64,000 nucleotides of DNA from an uncultured Marinobacter sp. (lineage in GTDB: Bacteria; Pseudomonadota; Gammaproteobacteria; Pseudomonadales; Oleiphilaceae), in assembly GCF_947259545.1 (NCBI RefSeq), contig NZ_CAMYMK010000002.1, positions 1,167,646 through 1,231,645 on the forward strand, in the 5' to 3' direction. Both the position numbers and the translations under genes were made by a program. The notes under the pieces were generated by a model. It did no database searches and had not been told where the DNA came from. It worked only from the letters and a program-made list of their open reading frames with translations. Each line of letters opens with the position of its first letter. Positions within the stretch are counted from its first letter, which is position 1. Below, in pieces: positions 20,220 to 29,848 of the stretch.

Positions 20220-20968
20220 TGACTATGCTTAGTTACCGGATGCTCGTCTTCGCCACGCTGGCCGTGCTGCTGCCTCTCCATGCATTGGCGCAGTCCGCCC
20301 CTGATTTTCCCGAGTTGACCGGGCGGGTGGTGGACAACGCCGACATGTTGCCGGCCCCGGTGGAATCGCGTCTGGGCCGTATGCTGGAAGCCCACGAACA
20401 GGCCACCAGCGAGCAGGTCGTGGTGGTAACGCTGCCGAATCTCCAGGGGTATCCGATCGAGGACTACGGCTACCAGCTGGGTCGGCATTGGGGCATTGGT
20501 CAGAAGGGTGAGGACAATGGCGCCTTGCTGATCGTGGCGGAAGACGAGCGTCGCATCCGTATTGAGGTGGGTTATGGCCTTGAGGGGCGCCTGACGGATG
20601 CGACCTCCGCCACCATCATCAACCAGATCATCACGCCGGCCTTCCGTGCCGGGGATTTCCCCACGGGTATTGCCAATGGGGCCGAAGCCATGATTCAGGT
20701 ACTCGGCGGTGAGCCGCTGGCGGTTCCGGAATCCCGGCCGGTGAGTCAGGATGATCGACCCCATCCTGCGCTGGGTATCCTGTTCTTCATTATTGTGGCC
20801 CTGTCGTTCTTTGGTGGCATGGGTAGTCGTCGTGGTCGCGGCGCACTCCTGGGCGGTCTCATGGCCGGTTCCATGATGGGCGGCCGTGGCGGCGGAGGCT
20901 TTGGTGGCGGTGGCTTCAGTGGTGGCGGTGGCGGTTTTGGAGGCGGTGGTGCCTCCGGCGGCTGGTAA
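20219..20968 (+). CDS. TPM-domain protein, YgcG-like, secreted with a membrane segment and Gly-rich tail
   Basis: A 249-residue protein with a signal peptide ending near HALAQSA, then a TPM domain (GRVVDNADMLPAPVESRL, VVTLPNLQGYPIEDYGYQLGRHWGIG, and GALLIVAEDERRIRIEVGYGLEG). One membrane helix (ALGILFFIIVALSFFGG) follows, and the tail is built of Gly-Phe-Ser repeats ending SGGW. Family members act at the envelope, and some bind metal or take part in membrane-protein quality control. It sits directly between lemA and a second TPM gene. Confidence 0.9.
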   Translation: MTMLSYRMLVFATLAVLLPLHALAQSAPDFPELTGRVVDNADMLPAPVESRLGRMLEAHEQATSEQVVVVTLPNLQGYPIEDYGYQLGRHWGIGQKGEDNGALLIVAEDERRIRIEVGYGLEGRLTDATSATIINQIITPAFRAGDFPTGIANGAEAMIQVLGGEPLAVPESRPVSQDDRPHPALGILFFIIVALSFFGGMGSRRGRGALLGGLMAGSMMGGRGGGGFGGGGFSGGGGGFGGGGASGGW

Positions 20969-21002
20969 AACCACTCCATGATTCAACGAGATTGATATAA
21001 CC

Positions 21003-21620
21003 ATGACACTATTGAGTGAAAGCGAGAAGAAACAGGTAGCCACGGCCATAGCCGAGGTAGAGCAGGAGACTGATGCCGAGTTGGTGACAGTTCTGGCAGC
21101 CAGTTCCGATGACTATACCTATATCCCGTTGCTGTGGGCAGGCATCCTGGCGTTGTTACTGCCCGGCGTGGTCAGTTACTTCACCGGCTGGCTTGGTGTA
21201 AACGGGCTGTTGATGGCCCAGTGGAGCACGTTCATCGTGTTATGCCTGCTATTCCGGTTTTCGGGTGCAGGCCACTGGCTGGTGCCCAGGCCCGTGCGAT
21301 ACTGGCGCGCGTCCAATATGGCCCGGCGCCAGTTTCTGGAGCAGAACCTGCACCATACCGCCGGCGGCACGGGCATGCTGATTTTCGTGTCGGAAGCCGA
21401 GCATTATGTTGAAATCCTGGTGGACCAGGGTATCTCTGGCCAGATCGACAATCAGGTATGGGAAGGGATTGTCGCTGACTTCACCAGCAAGGTGCGCCAG
21501 GGTCGGACACTGGATGGCTTTGTTGATTGCATTCGGGCCTGCGGTGCCCAACTCAAGGCCCACATTCCTGCCACCCGTGAGAAGAATGAACTGCCCAACC
21601 ACCTGATCATCCTGGAGTAA
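21003..21620 (+). CDS. TPM-domain membrane protein (COG3762-like)
   Basis: A 205-residue protein with a split TPM domain: TDAELVTVLAASSDDYTYIPLLW at the N-terminus, two hydrophobic segments (AGILALLLPGVVSYF and FIVLCLLFRF), then HTAGGTGMLIFVSEAEHYVEILVDQGI and VWEGIVADFTSKVRQG. This is the third gene of the lemA-TPM-TPM set, 34 bp after the second. No signal peptide is seen; it probably sits in the inner membrane beside its partners. Confidence 0.88.
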   Translation: MTLLSESEKKQVATAIAEVEQETDAELVTVLAASSDDYTYIPLLWAGILALLLPGVVSYFTGWLGVNGLLMAQWSTFIVLCLLFRFSGAGHWLVPRPVRYWRASNMARRQFLEQNLHHTAGGTGMLIFVSEAEHYVEILVDQGISGQIDNQVWEGIVADFTSKVRQGRTLDGFVDCIRACGAQLKAHIPATREKNELPNHLIILE

Positions 21621-21647
21621 TCCGAGGCAGGTGGCGGTGGGCTGCGA

Positions 21648-24311
21648 CTACTGGTCGGATCTGGCCAGCCCGGGGATATCCGGTACAGTGCGGACATGGA
21701 GGTCGCGCTGTGGGAAGGGAATCTCGATGCCGGCCTCCCGCAGTGCCTTGGTGACCGAGGCGTGAATCTCGTGTGACAGTGGCATGATGTCCAGCAGATC
21801 CTTGACGAAAACCCGCACCTCGAAATCAATGCTGCTGTCGCCAAGCCCCACGCAGAACACGGCCGGCGCAGGGTCGTCAACCACGCGTTCGTTGTCACCG
21901 GCAACGTCCATCAGGATCTGTTGTACGGTATCCACATCTGACCCGTACGCCACACCCACCCGAAGTATGACTCGTGTAATTGGATCGGAGAGTGTCCAGT
22001 TAGTCAGGTCCTGAGTGACGAAGGTCTTGTTGGGGATGATTTGTTCCTTGCGGTCCCAGTCAACCAGCGTCGTCGCACGGATGCGAATACGTGATACCGT
22101 GCCGGTAATGCCGCCAATGGTCACCGTGTCACCGACGCGGATCGGGCGTTCAAAAAGCAGGATAATACCCGAGACGAAATTGGCTACAATCTCCTGCAGC
22201 CCGAACCCGAGCCCAACCCCCAAAGCGGCCACCAGCCATTGCAGTTTTGACCACTGAACACCCACCACGCCGAGGCATATAATGACCCCGACGATAACGA
22301 TCATATACGTGGCGATGGTGGTGATTGCGTAACCGGATCCCGGTTGCAGGTGCATCCGGCTCAGAACCGTTACCTCCAGGGTTCCGGGCAGGTTTTTCAC
22401 GGCCAGCACCGTGCCTGCCCCGACCAGCAGGGCCAGCATCAGGTCCCCCAGAGTGATTGGTAGTGGATCTCCACCCTCAAGGTCCGTGGCAATGGTCCAC
22501 AGGGTAATGTTGTCAAACAGCTGCAGGGCGGGGATGACGTTGGCCCAGAGTACCCAAAGCCCTGAGATGGCCACCACGGCGATCAGAATTTTCAACAGCG
22601 ACGTGCTCTGTTGGTTAATGTCCTTGAGGTCCATTTCCGGCATATCCAGTGCCGGAGGCATTCCTTCACCTGAGGATTCGGCGGATTCCCTTGCTTCTGC
22701 CATTTTACGCTCTGCGGCTCGTTGCTCTCGCAGACGTTTCAGCGTTAACCGACGTTCCCGGACGGCGAGAGCACGTAACCCGAGATAGAAGAGCAGCGCG
22801 TTGAAGGCCAGCCAGCAGATGCTTATGAAAATATTACGTTCCAGCTCCAGGGCGGTGTAGTGATACCCCAGTATGGAGGCCACGGCCAGCACCGGCGGCG
22901 TGGCAACGGCCAGAAAATGCAGCACGCGTAGAAAACGACCGTCCGGTTTTGTCGCACGAACGGCGCTCATGATGCGTTGGGCAAATATCGCCAGGGTCAC
23001 CGATACCAATATGAACAGCAGTCGTCCCAGGCTTTCTTCAAATTTGGAGCCACTGGGTGTCGCCGTGGTGGCGGAAAGAATCGTAATGGGGATGAGCACG
23101 GCCAACAGGATCGGAATCTCCCTGCGAATGGCTTCCAGGGAGTGCTTGTTCCAATGAAAATGCCTGTCGCCGAGACCGTCCTTGCGCGCAACTTTGTGAA
23201 TGAAATTCAACAGTAGGGTGATGAAGGCAGCAGCGGTGAACCCATTGGAGAGTGCTGAAAAGAATTCATTGCCCTCCATTAACAGTAATGCGCCCGCAGC
23301 GAGCGCGAGTACACCCGGGAGGGTCAACAGTACACTGTTGATGAGGGCTAACAGGGTTAAGGCAATGCGGTCCCGGCCCACATTGCCGACATGCTCACCA
23401 TTGGCCTTAAGGTTTGCCTTGATTGAGCGGCGTTTGAACAGTAACAGTGCGAATATCAAAGCAAGCGCGCCAAGGCGGACGGATCGTTCTTCAAAAGATG
23501 CTTTGATTGCCTGACTGAAAGGATCCAGCCTGAACTCGGAGGCAAGCCAGCTGAGCGATTCCAGGAGGCCCGAGAAGGTCTCGGAGCCGGCCGGCGAGGC
23601 GTTGGGTAGCCAGAATAGTCGTTGTTGCAGCAGTGTCTGGTAATCCAGTACCTGTTCCTGAAGGGCGATGACGGTATTGTAGTAATCATTCAGAACGTCA
23701 ATGTGTTGGGTGACCGCGGCATGGAGTTCGCGAATCAGCCTGGCCCGGTCGCTGCGTAACTGACCACGGGAATTGTCTTCAGGGTCCACAATCGCTTCAT
23801 ACTCTTCCAGCCTGAGCTGCTCTTCGCGTGCGGTGGACAGTTGGTCCTCAATGCCCTTGATCAGTTCGCTGGCAATGGTCTGTCGCCGAAGACGCTCCAG
23901 CCTTTGTTTCAAGAGCCCGGCATAGTCACCAGTCAGATTGAGTCCGGCTTTCTCCAGCCTGAGCTCAAAGCTTTGGTATTCGTCTTTCAGGCGATTGAGG
24001 ATGGATTCCGCGTAGTCCAGATGCTCGACACTGGACTCGACACCGGTCAGGCGTTGGTTCAGGGATGCCCTAAGGGCCTGTATTTGCTCGCGGATGTCCG
24101 CATTCATGGACTCCTGGAGCTCGATTTTCGGCTGCTTCTCGTTGCCGGCTTTGAGCTCGGGTTGTACTGCTGGTACCGGGGCTTTTTCGTCGGACTTTGT
24201 GTCTGTCTCGTCCTGACTGTGGGCTGGCATAGCCATCGAGCAGAGCAGAACCAGGAGGATGACCCACCAACTCATCAACGTTGTATTGGATGATCTGCGA
24301 TAGCCTCTCAT
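21648..24311 (-). CDS. MscS-family mechanosensitive ion channel, large MscK/MscM-like type
   Basis: An 887-residue protein. A signal peptide (ILLVLLCSMAMPAHS) leads to a long coiled-coil periplasmic region (residues about 60-240), then many transmembrane segments and a C-terminal MscS pore/beta domain: VAALGVGLGFGLQEIVANFVSG (TM3 plus), FERPIRVGDTVTIGGITGTV and EQIIPNKTFV. Large MscS proteins open under membrane tension and release solutes on hypo-osmotic shock. It is the last gene of a minus-strand run with a membrane GDPD and an LtaS-like transferase, 87 bp after the former. Confidence 0.92.
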   Translation of the reverse strand: MRGYRRSSNTTLMSWWVILLVLLCSMAMPAHSQDETDTKSDEKAPVPAVQPELKAGNEKQPKIELQESMNADIREQIQALRASLNQRLTGVESSVEHLDYAESILNRLKDEYQSFELRLEKAGLNLTGDYAGLLKQRLERLRRQTIASELIKGIEDQLSTAREEQLRLEEYEAIVDPEDNSRGQLRSDRARLIRELHAAVTQHIDVLNDYYNTVIALQEQVLDYQTLLQQRLFWLPNASPAGSETFSGLLESLSWLASEFRLDPFSQAIKASFEERSVRLGALALIFALLLFKRRSIKANLKANGEHVGNVGRDRIALTLLALINSVLLTLPGVLALAAGALLLMEGNEFFSALSNGFTAAAFITLLLNFIHKVARKDGLGDRHFHWNKHSLEAIRREIPILLAVLIPITILSATTATPSGSKFEESLGRLLFILVSVTLAIFAQRIMSAVRATKPDGRFLRVLHFLAVATPPVLAVASILGYHYTALELERNIFISICWLAFNALLFYLGLRALAVRERRLTLKRLREQRAAERKMAEARESAESSGEGMPPALDMPEMDLKDINQQSTSLLKILIAVVAISGLWVLWANVIPALQLFDNITLWTIATDLEGGDPLPITLGDLMLALLVGAGTVLAVKNLPGTLEVTVLSRMHLQPGSGYAITTIATYMIVIVGVIICLGVVGVQWSKLQWLVAALGVGLGFGLQEIVANFVSGIILLFERPIRVGDTVTIGGITGTVSRIRIRATTLVDWDRKEQIIPNKTFVTQDLTNWTLSDPITRVILRVGVAYGSDVDTVQQILMDVAGDNERVVDDPAPAVFCVGLGDSSIDFEVRVFVKDLLDIMPLSHEIHASVTKALREAGIEIPFPQRDLHVRTVPDIPGLARSDQ

Positions 24312-24398
24312 GGATGAATTATCCCTGCCCTGGTCATTGATGTTTCATTTTTTGCTGGTGTCACATGAGTTTACCTCATATGGGAGGATCTGCACCGC

Positions 24399-26207
24399 TC
24401 ACCGCAACCAGTTGCGGAGTTTGGTCGCAAGCAGCTCAGCATTGGTCAGGGAGGCCCGTTCCTGCAACAGTTCCGAGAGAACATCGGGTCGGTCAGTGAT
24501 GATGTTGTCGACGCCCATGTCTATGAATTTCGTCATGGATGACCGGTGATTCACTGTCCATACATGAAGCTCGTTGTTGTCCCGATGAGCCCTGGCCACG
24601 GCGGCCGGAGTCGCGCGGTTACTCCGCAACCCCAGGATGTCGTAATTGTCTTCCCAGAGCGGGCCGACAATAAACTGCGCCAGCAGGGCTGTTTTCAGCT
24701 CCGGCTCCAATTGCTTGACCTCCCGCAAGGTTGTCCAGTCAGCAGCGGCGATCACAGTGCCTTCCACGAAGTTTTTGCGCTGCAACAGCTCAACAACTGC
24801 CTGAGTCAGGTTGGGCGTGTTGCGATCCGGCTTCAGGTCCAGAAACAGGTGTGCTCTTCCGCGTACGGTCTCAATAGCCTGGGAGAGGGTGGCGATCCGC
24901 TCTTCCGCAAAGTCCTCATTAAACCAGCGGCCAGCATCCCTATTGCGGATGTCCTCGTAGGCGACTTCGCTGATCCGTTCCTTCAGCCCGAAAATGCGGC
25001 TCATGTCGGCGTCGTGCCAGAGTACCGGTACGCCATCGGCGGTAATCTGTACGTCGACCTCAATATAGTCGGCACCGTCCCTGATCGCCTGTTCTATGGC
25101 GCTCAGCGTATTTTCCGGTGCTTTAAAGGCGCTGCCCCGATGGGCCGTGATGGCCACGTGTTCGCGTTGGTCCAGTGAGTCCACCACAAGCCAGGCTTGT
25201 CCCAGTGCCAGAATGACCACAAGCGCTTCCGCAATCCATGCTTTCGGGCCGGCATTGTCTGGCATCGGGTAGCGAAGGGACGGCTTCGGCATGCCCGCGC
25301 TGCTGTTGGTGGCTCGGTAATACAGGCTGACGATGAACGCGCCGTAAGCAGCGGTACCAAAGAAGGTGACGGCGATACCGATAAGGATGTAGCCGGCAAT
25401 GAACAGGAAAATGGCCGGAACCAGTATGCCCGTCCTGTCAGGCAGGATGGTCAGCAATAAGGAGGCGATCTGGTCGAAAGCCAGGGTGACCAGGATTGGC
25501 AAGAGAATCACTGCAGTCAATCCGGAGGCCAGCACGCCGGTGGCGTGTCCTTTGTGGCCGCGTGTCAGCCGCGTACTTTCCCGCAAGGCCTCGAGGGGGC
25601 GCTGACTTCGCACCATCAGGCAGGGTACGGCCAGTATCCATCGCAGATACAGGGCGCCATTACAGGTGATCAGCCCGATCATGGATAAGGTGGCGCAGGC
25701 CGAAAACCACCACAGTTCCGGTGGCAGCTCCTGGCGCAGTAGGTACGGATCGTATGAGGCAATCAGCCAGGCCCACGCTGCCCCGGTTGCCACCAGAAAC
25801 GGCAGTGCAATCAACAAGTGGGTGAATACCTGAATGACCGTTAACTGGATCAGGGCCAGGCATCTGCGTGCTGTTCCCCAGAGCGCACCCAGAGCGGTCT
25901 GGTAATGCCGGTATGGAGGCGAGTCTGCAATCAGTGTCATACCCGCTTGCTGCAGCATGATAACCAGTATGGTCAGGTTGAGAGTCACCAGGACCCAAAC
26001 CACGCCACCGGGGGAGGTCAGAAACTCGACGATCCCCCCGGTGCTGATGGCGGCCCGACCAGTCACCGGGCGCAGCGAGGCCAGTGCCCAGGTGATGGCC
26101 GGGGTGATCACCGCCATGGCCAGACCGGAGAAAAACAGGTGGAAGGTCAGCAACGCCCGCCGACGAGTGTGCAGTATATTCAGTGTGCTGGTGATCAATG
26201 TCTTCAT
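24399..26207 (-). CDS. Glycerophosphodiester phosphodiesterase with N-terminal membrane domain
   Basis: A 602-residue protein. Residues about 1-320 are a multi-pass membrane region of the GPDPase-membrane type. Residues about 345-590 are a GDPD TIM barrel with the catalytic HRGSAFKAPENTLSA, the metal-binding EVDVQITADGVPVLWHD, and FLDLKPDRN. It hydrolyses glycerophosphodiesters to sn-glycerol 3-phosphate and an alcohol. It lies 37 bp after the LtaS-like gene, and the pairing suggests turnover of phosphoglycerol groups at the membrane. The downstream MscS gene is on the same strand. Confidence 0.92.
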   Translation of the reverse strand: MKTLITSTLNILHTRRRALLTFHLFFSGLAMAVITPAITWALASLRPVTGRAAISTGGIVEFLTSPGGVVWVLVTLNLTILVIMLQQAGMTLIADSPPYRHYQTALGALWGTARRCLALIQLTVIQVFTHLLIALPFLVATGAAWAWLIASYDPYLLRQELPPELWWFSACATLSMIGLITCNGALYLRWILAVPCLMVRSQRPLEALRESTRLTRGHKGHATGVLASGLTAVILLPILVTLAFDQIASLLLTILPDRTGILVPAIFLFIAGYILIGIAVTFFGTAAYGAFIVSLYYRATNSSAGMPKPSLRYPMPDNAGPKAWIAEALVVILALGQAWLVVDSLDQREHVAITAHRGSAFKAPENTLSAIEQAIRDGADYIEVDVQITADGVPVLWHDADMSRIFGLKERISEVAYEDIRNRDAGRWFNEDFAEERIATLSQAIETVRGRAHLFLDLKPDRNTPNLTQAVVELLQRKNFVEGTVIAAADWTTLREVKQLEPELKTALLAQFIVGPLWEDNYDILGLRSNRATPAAVARAHRDNNELHVWTVNHRSSMTKFIDMGVDNIITDRPDVLSELLQERASLTNAELLATKLRNWLR

Positions 26208-26244
26208 GGGTCACCGACAATCAGGACTCTGAATGTGTCGTAAG

Positions 26245-28110
26245 TTAGCGCTGCTCCTCCACGTGGTTAGGGGCGCTTGCATCCTCGAACAGCGCCAGCC
26301 GTTCTTCCAGTGACAGGAACGGCGGCTTGTCAGACTCCTGGAAGCTGCCGAACACACGCTTTGGATTGAAGGACCAGGAGGTGCAGCGGGCGAGCATCTC
26401 TGTACAGGCCAGCAGTTGCCCGCTTTCACGAAGGAAGTATTTGAGCCCGGTGTAGGTGTCCGCCAGCATAATGTCCCTTCGCTTACGGTCGTTCAGGGCC
26501 AGCAAGCTGCGGCCGATCATCTCACCGGCCTGGTCACCGAGCCCGGTTGCATCCAGTATGGTCATGGGGATGTCCAGTTGCGCGGTAATGGCGTTTTGAT
26601 GCGCGTACCGGGATAAATCACTCTGCTCAGGCGGTCGAAGGGCCAATACCCCAAGGTTGCTGTTCAATGGCAGGGTTTCGTGGTCGGAGCGCACAAATCC
26701 GCCGGATTCATCAGATGTAAGGATGATCAGGGTGTTGTCCAGTGTGCCCGCGGTCTCCAGTTGTTCCAGAAAGTCTCCCAGGGACTTCTCCATCACTTTC
26801 ATGGCATTTCGGCGTGCCTGTTGGGGCTGCACCATGGAGGCTTCGGAGGAGTCCCCTTCAGTTTCAGTCTCGTCATTGGTTATTTCCTGCTCGGCTTTCT
26901 GCCCGATATTGAACGGGTGGTGTGTGCCTACATTGAGCAGGGTGACAAACCAGGGGGACGTCTCCTGATCCAGTTTCTCCAGGCGCGTGGCGACATCCTT
27001 GAAGTATATGGGATCAGGGGGGCCCCAGCCGTCGATCTCCTCTTGATTGCCCAGGTGTCCGGCGCCGGTCACATCCATAAAGCCGGCCCTGGGCATGAAC
27101 TTGTCTTTCTTCATGTAGGCAATCGGTGCGGCCTGCCAGTATGCGGTGTAGTAGCCATTATCCCGGAGTTTGCTCGGCAGGCAGTCCGGATTGGTGCGCT
27201 CTTCCGCCACATCCAGCATCTTGTTCGAGGGCCGACGGAAGTCCGGGTAACGACCACAGAGGATGGCGAACGTCCCGCGGTCCGTCTGACGCTCCATGCT
27301 GAGCATATTTCGATAGAGCCTGAACCCCCGGTCTGTAAGCATGCTCTCCAGATGTTCCAGTGTGACCGCAGGTTCCAGACCGTGGTAGCTGCTGATGCTG
27401 GGTAAATAACCGCCTGACAGTCCCTCAATCATGATCAGCAATACGTTGGGAGAATTAGCATTGGGACGGGAGGTGATTTGCTGGTGGAAGAAATTGGTTC
27501 GGGCTTCGAGGCTTTCGTCGGTGTCCACGGCCTCGTCACTGATTGCAGTGCCAACGGGATTGACGATCGCTCCGGGGATCTGGGCAAAGGCACTGGCCAC
27601 AACATTGTTGGCGGGTGTGGTCAGGCTTGGAAACGAGATGGCATAAACAAACACCACGGCGACGGCGGACGTGGTGAGAGCGGTGTGGGCCCTTGGTGGT
27701 TGAGGTACCAGTACCCGGTGGGTTTTGTGGAGTGTCCAGGCGAAGGCAATGTATACGGGTAGGAGAGTCAGGTATACATTCAACAGGCTGCCGCTGATAA
27801 ACGTGGGGTTCATGCCTTTGCCAGCCAGCGCCAGCTGAAACAGGGTGCCATGAGCCATCAGGTGCATACCTGCGACGTAGGCGGCAGCACCCAGCATCAC
27901 CACGAGAACCGCGCGGAAGCGGCCGCTGGTGATGGTCAACAATACCGCGAGTATAAAAGCGCCGGCAAGATCTCCCAACAGGGTGCCTAGAGGGCTTGGC
28001 CATACCCCGCTTTGCAAAATATGTCCGGCACGGACGACCAGTAACCAGCCAAAGGCCAGCAGCCAGGTAAGCAGAAAACGGCGATCGGTCAGAGCCGCGT
28101 GTAATCTCAT
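26245..28110 (-). CDS. LtaS-like phosphoglycerol transferase (sulfatase fold)
   Basis: The first about 170 residues contain several membrane helices. The rest is a periplasmic sulfatase/alkaline-phosphatase-fold domain: NVLLIMIEGLSGGY (first metal ligand), MERQTDRGTFAILCGRYPD (candidate Thr nucleophile), WFVTLLNVGTHHPF and LIILTSDESGG. This matches the LtaS/OpgB superfamily, which moves phosphoglycerol from phosphatidylglycerol. A Gram-negative is unlikely to make lipoteichoic acid, so periplasmic glucan or glycolipid modification is more likely. The start is uncertain: the ATG at 28110 (MRLHAAL) begins just before the first helix, while a GTG at 28176 is also open. Confidence 0.85.
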   Translation of the reverse strand: MRLHAALTDRRFLLTWLLAFGWLLVVRAGHILQSGVWPSPLGTLLGDLAGAFILAVLLTITSGRFRAVLVVMLGAAAYVAGMHLMAHGTLFQLALAGKGMNPTFISGSLLNVYLTLLPVYIAFAWTLHKTHRVLVPQPPRAHTALTTSAVAVVFVYAISFPSLTTPANNVVASAFAQIPGAIVNPVGTAISDEAVDTDESLEARTNFFHQQITSRPNANSPNVLLIMIEGLSGGYLPSISSYHGLEPAVTLEHLESMLTDRGFRLYRNMLSMERQTDRGTFAILCGRYPDFRRPSNKMLDVAEERTNPDCLPSKLRDNGYYTAYWQAAPIAYMKKDKFMPRAGFMDVTGAGHLGNQEEIDGWGPPDPIYFKDVATRLEKLDQETSPWFVTLLNVGTHHPFNIGQKAEQEITNDETETEGDSSEASMVQPQQARRNAMKVMEKSLGDFLEQLETAGTLDNTLIILTSDESGGFVRSDHETLPLNSNLGVLALRPPEQSDLSRYAHQNAITAQLDIPMTILDATGLGDQAGEMIGRSLLALNDRKRRDIMLADTYTGLKYFLRESGQLLACTEMLARCTSWSFNPKRVFGSFQESDKPPFLSLEERLALFEDASAPNHVEEQR

Positions 28111-28285
28111 CGGGGCTGATGTCCTGTGCAGAGTGTCTACATACAGTATGCGTCTGCGATCAGGGGGTTCAACCACGGACCCGACCAGATGCGTCTCAGT
28201 GTAGCAGAATTAATCTTGGGGAAAGGGTTTTCGATGGTTAAATGTGCGTTTTGGTACCAAGGTTGGGAAGTGGAGGCACGAAACA

Positions 28286-29113
28286 ATGAGAACGACCGTT
28301 GCGGGTTTGTTGTCAGGGGTTGCGATTCTTTTGCTGGCGGTTGCGGCGACCGGACAGGAGAGAGCAGCGCAATGGCGTCTCAGTGAAGAAGAGTCTGAGT
28401 GGATTGGCCACCAGGTATTCCTGAACGAATGCGCCGGACGTCGGGAGTGCCTGGTGCACTGGAACGAAGGTGAAGCGTTTCCGTCCCTGGGCGTTGGCCA
28501 TTTCATCTGGTATCCGAAGGGCGTAAACGAGCGTTTTGTTGAGAGCTTTCCAGCGCTGATCGCGTACATGCAAGAACAGTCGGTCGACCTTCCGGAATGG
28601 CTCGGGGAGCGTAATACTCCGTGGGCACCCTGGCCGGACAGGGAAGCTTTCCTGAAGGTCGAAGATAGCTCGCGGGTTGAGGCGTTGCGCCAGTTTCTGG
28701 CTGGCACAAAGGGTATCCAGGTAGCCTTCATCTTCGAGCGGGCTCAATCGTCCCTTGCGGCCATTGTCGCCGCGGCACCGGATGAGGAGCGGTCATTGAT
28801 CCGGGAGCGGCTGGCGGCGTTAACCGCAACGCCGGGTGGTGCATACGCACTGATGGATTATGTGAATTTCAAGGGAGAGGGCTTGTCACCCGGAGAGGCT
28901 TATCAGGGAGAGGGGTGGGGACTACTTCAGGTATTACGCGCAATGTCCGGGTCAGCGGAGGAACCGGTGCTGGCGCAGTTTCGTGAGGCCGCTGCGACCG
29001 TACTGACCCGGCGGGCCAACAATGCGAGCAACCCCATCGAGAAAGAGCGTTGGCTACCTGGATGGCTCAAGCGGCTCGATACCTACCGGGAGCCGCCGGA
29101 GTCCGTGTTATGA
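28286..29113 (+). CDS. Secreted protein of unknown function, possibly lysozyme-like
   Basis: A 275-residue protein with a signal peptide (TTVAGLLSGVAILLLAVAATG). The start is the ATG with GGAGG 9 bp upstream; an earlier in-frame ATG at 28244 has no such site. The most conserved-looking part is LNECAGRRECLVHWNEGEA followed by FPSLGVGHFIWYPKG. The order Glu, short spacer, then Gly-x-Gly-His recalls the catalytic arrangement of GH24 (T4-type) lysozymes (Glu, Asp/Glu, GxGH), but overall similarity is not evident. It is divergent from the LtaS-like gene and convergent with lpxH. Envelope or cell-wall function is an inference. Confidence 0.75.
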   Translation: MRTTVAGLLSGVAILLLAVAATGQERAAQWRLSEEESEWIGHQVFLNECAGRRECLVHWNEGEAFPSLGVGHFIWYPKGVNERFVESFPALIAYMQEQSVDLPEWLGERNTPWAPWPDREAFLKVEDSSRVEALRQFLAGTKGIQVAFIFERAQSSLAAIVAAAPDEERSLIRERLAALTATPGGAYALMDYVNFKGEGLSPGEAYQGEGWGLLQVLRAMSGSAEEPVLAQFREAAATVLTRRANNASNPIEKERWLPGWLKRLDTYREPPESVL

Positions 29114-29122
29114 CCGTCCTTC

Positions 29123-29848
29123 TCAGAGCGGCTGCTTGTCCAGTACCGGTTCCTGTCCAGGCTCAACGGTAAGCCACCAGACATGTTTGTCCCAGTCGCC
29201 CAGCACAATGCGACGGGCGGGCTTGCCATTGGCTTCCAGCTGATGCTCCGCAGGGCGGTGAGTGTGGCCATGGATCAGCCGTTGAACGCCATGCTCTTCC
29301 ATGACTTTGACCACCTCTTCGGGGGTCACGTCCATGATGAATTCTTCCTTGCCCTGGTTTTTCGCCATGCTGATCTCCCGTAACTGCCGGGCCATCTGCT
29401 GGCGGTCTTCCAGTGGGCGCTGGAGGATCATCTGCTGCCACTGCGGGTTACGCATGTTCTCCCGGAACTTCTGGTACTCCACGTCGGCGGTACACAGGCT
29501 GTCACCATGCATCAGCAGGGTAGGGGTGCCGTAAAGGTCCACCACGGTGGGGTCGTCCAGCAGTTTGGCGCCGGCGCGAGCACAAAAGTCCTCACCAATC
29601 AGGAAGTCACGGTTGCCGTGCATCAGGAAAATGGCGGTGCCGCTGTCGCTGAGAGCTTTCAGCGCCTCGGCAACCTGCTCCTGCAATGGGGTACGTTCAT
29701 CGTCCCCGATCCAGGCCTCAAAGAAATCCCCCAGGATGTAGAGTTGCTCCACACCCCGGGCACGATTTTCCAGAAACCCAAGGAATGCCTCGGTAATGTC
29801 TGGTCTGGACTCTTCCAGGTGAAGGTCGGAAATGAACAGCGTGGTCAC
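29123..29848 (-). CDS. lpxH: UDP-2,3-diacylglucosamine diphosphatase LpxH
   Basis: A 241-residue calcineurin-like phosphoesterase of lipid A synthesis, hydrolysing UDP-2,3-diacylglucosamine to lipid X. Metal-ligand motifs in order: SDLHLEESRPD, GDFFEAWIGDDE, HGNRDFLIG, MHGDSLC and HGHTHRPAEH. It overlaps the upstream ppiB by 4 bp on the same strand, so the two are co-transcribed. Confidence 0.95.
   Translation of the reverse strand: MTTLFISDLHLEESRPDITEAFLGFLENRARGVEQLYILGDFFEAWIGDDERTPLQEQVAEALKALSDSGTAIFLMHGNRDFLIGEDFCARAGAKLLDDPTVVDLYGTPTLLMHGDSLCTADVEYQKFRENMRNPQWQQMILQRPLEDRQQMARQLREISMAKNQGKEEFIMDVTPEEVVKVMEEHGVQRLIHGHTHRPAEHQLEANGKPARRIVLGDWDKHVWWLTVEPGQEPVLDKQPL

Noticed and set aside
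26245..28110. Lipoteichoic acid synthesis
   Set aside because: The LtaS-like fold alone does not imply teichoic acids; all surrounding genes, including lpxH and lamB, are those of a Gram-negative.
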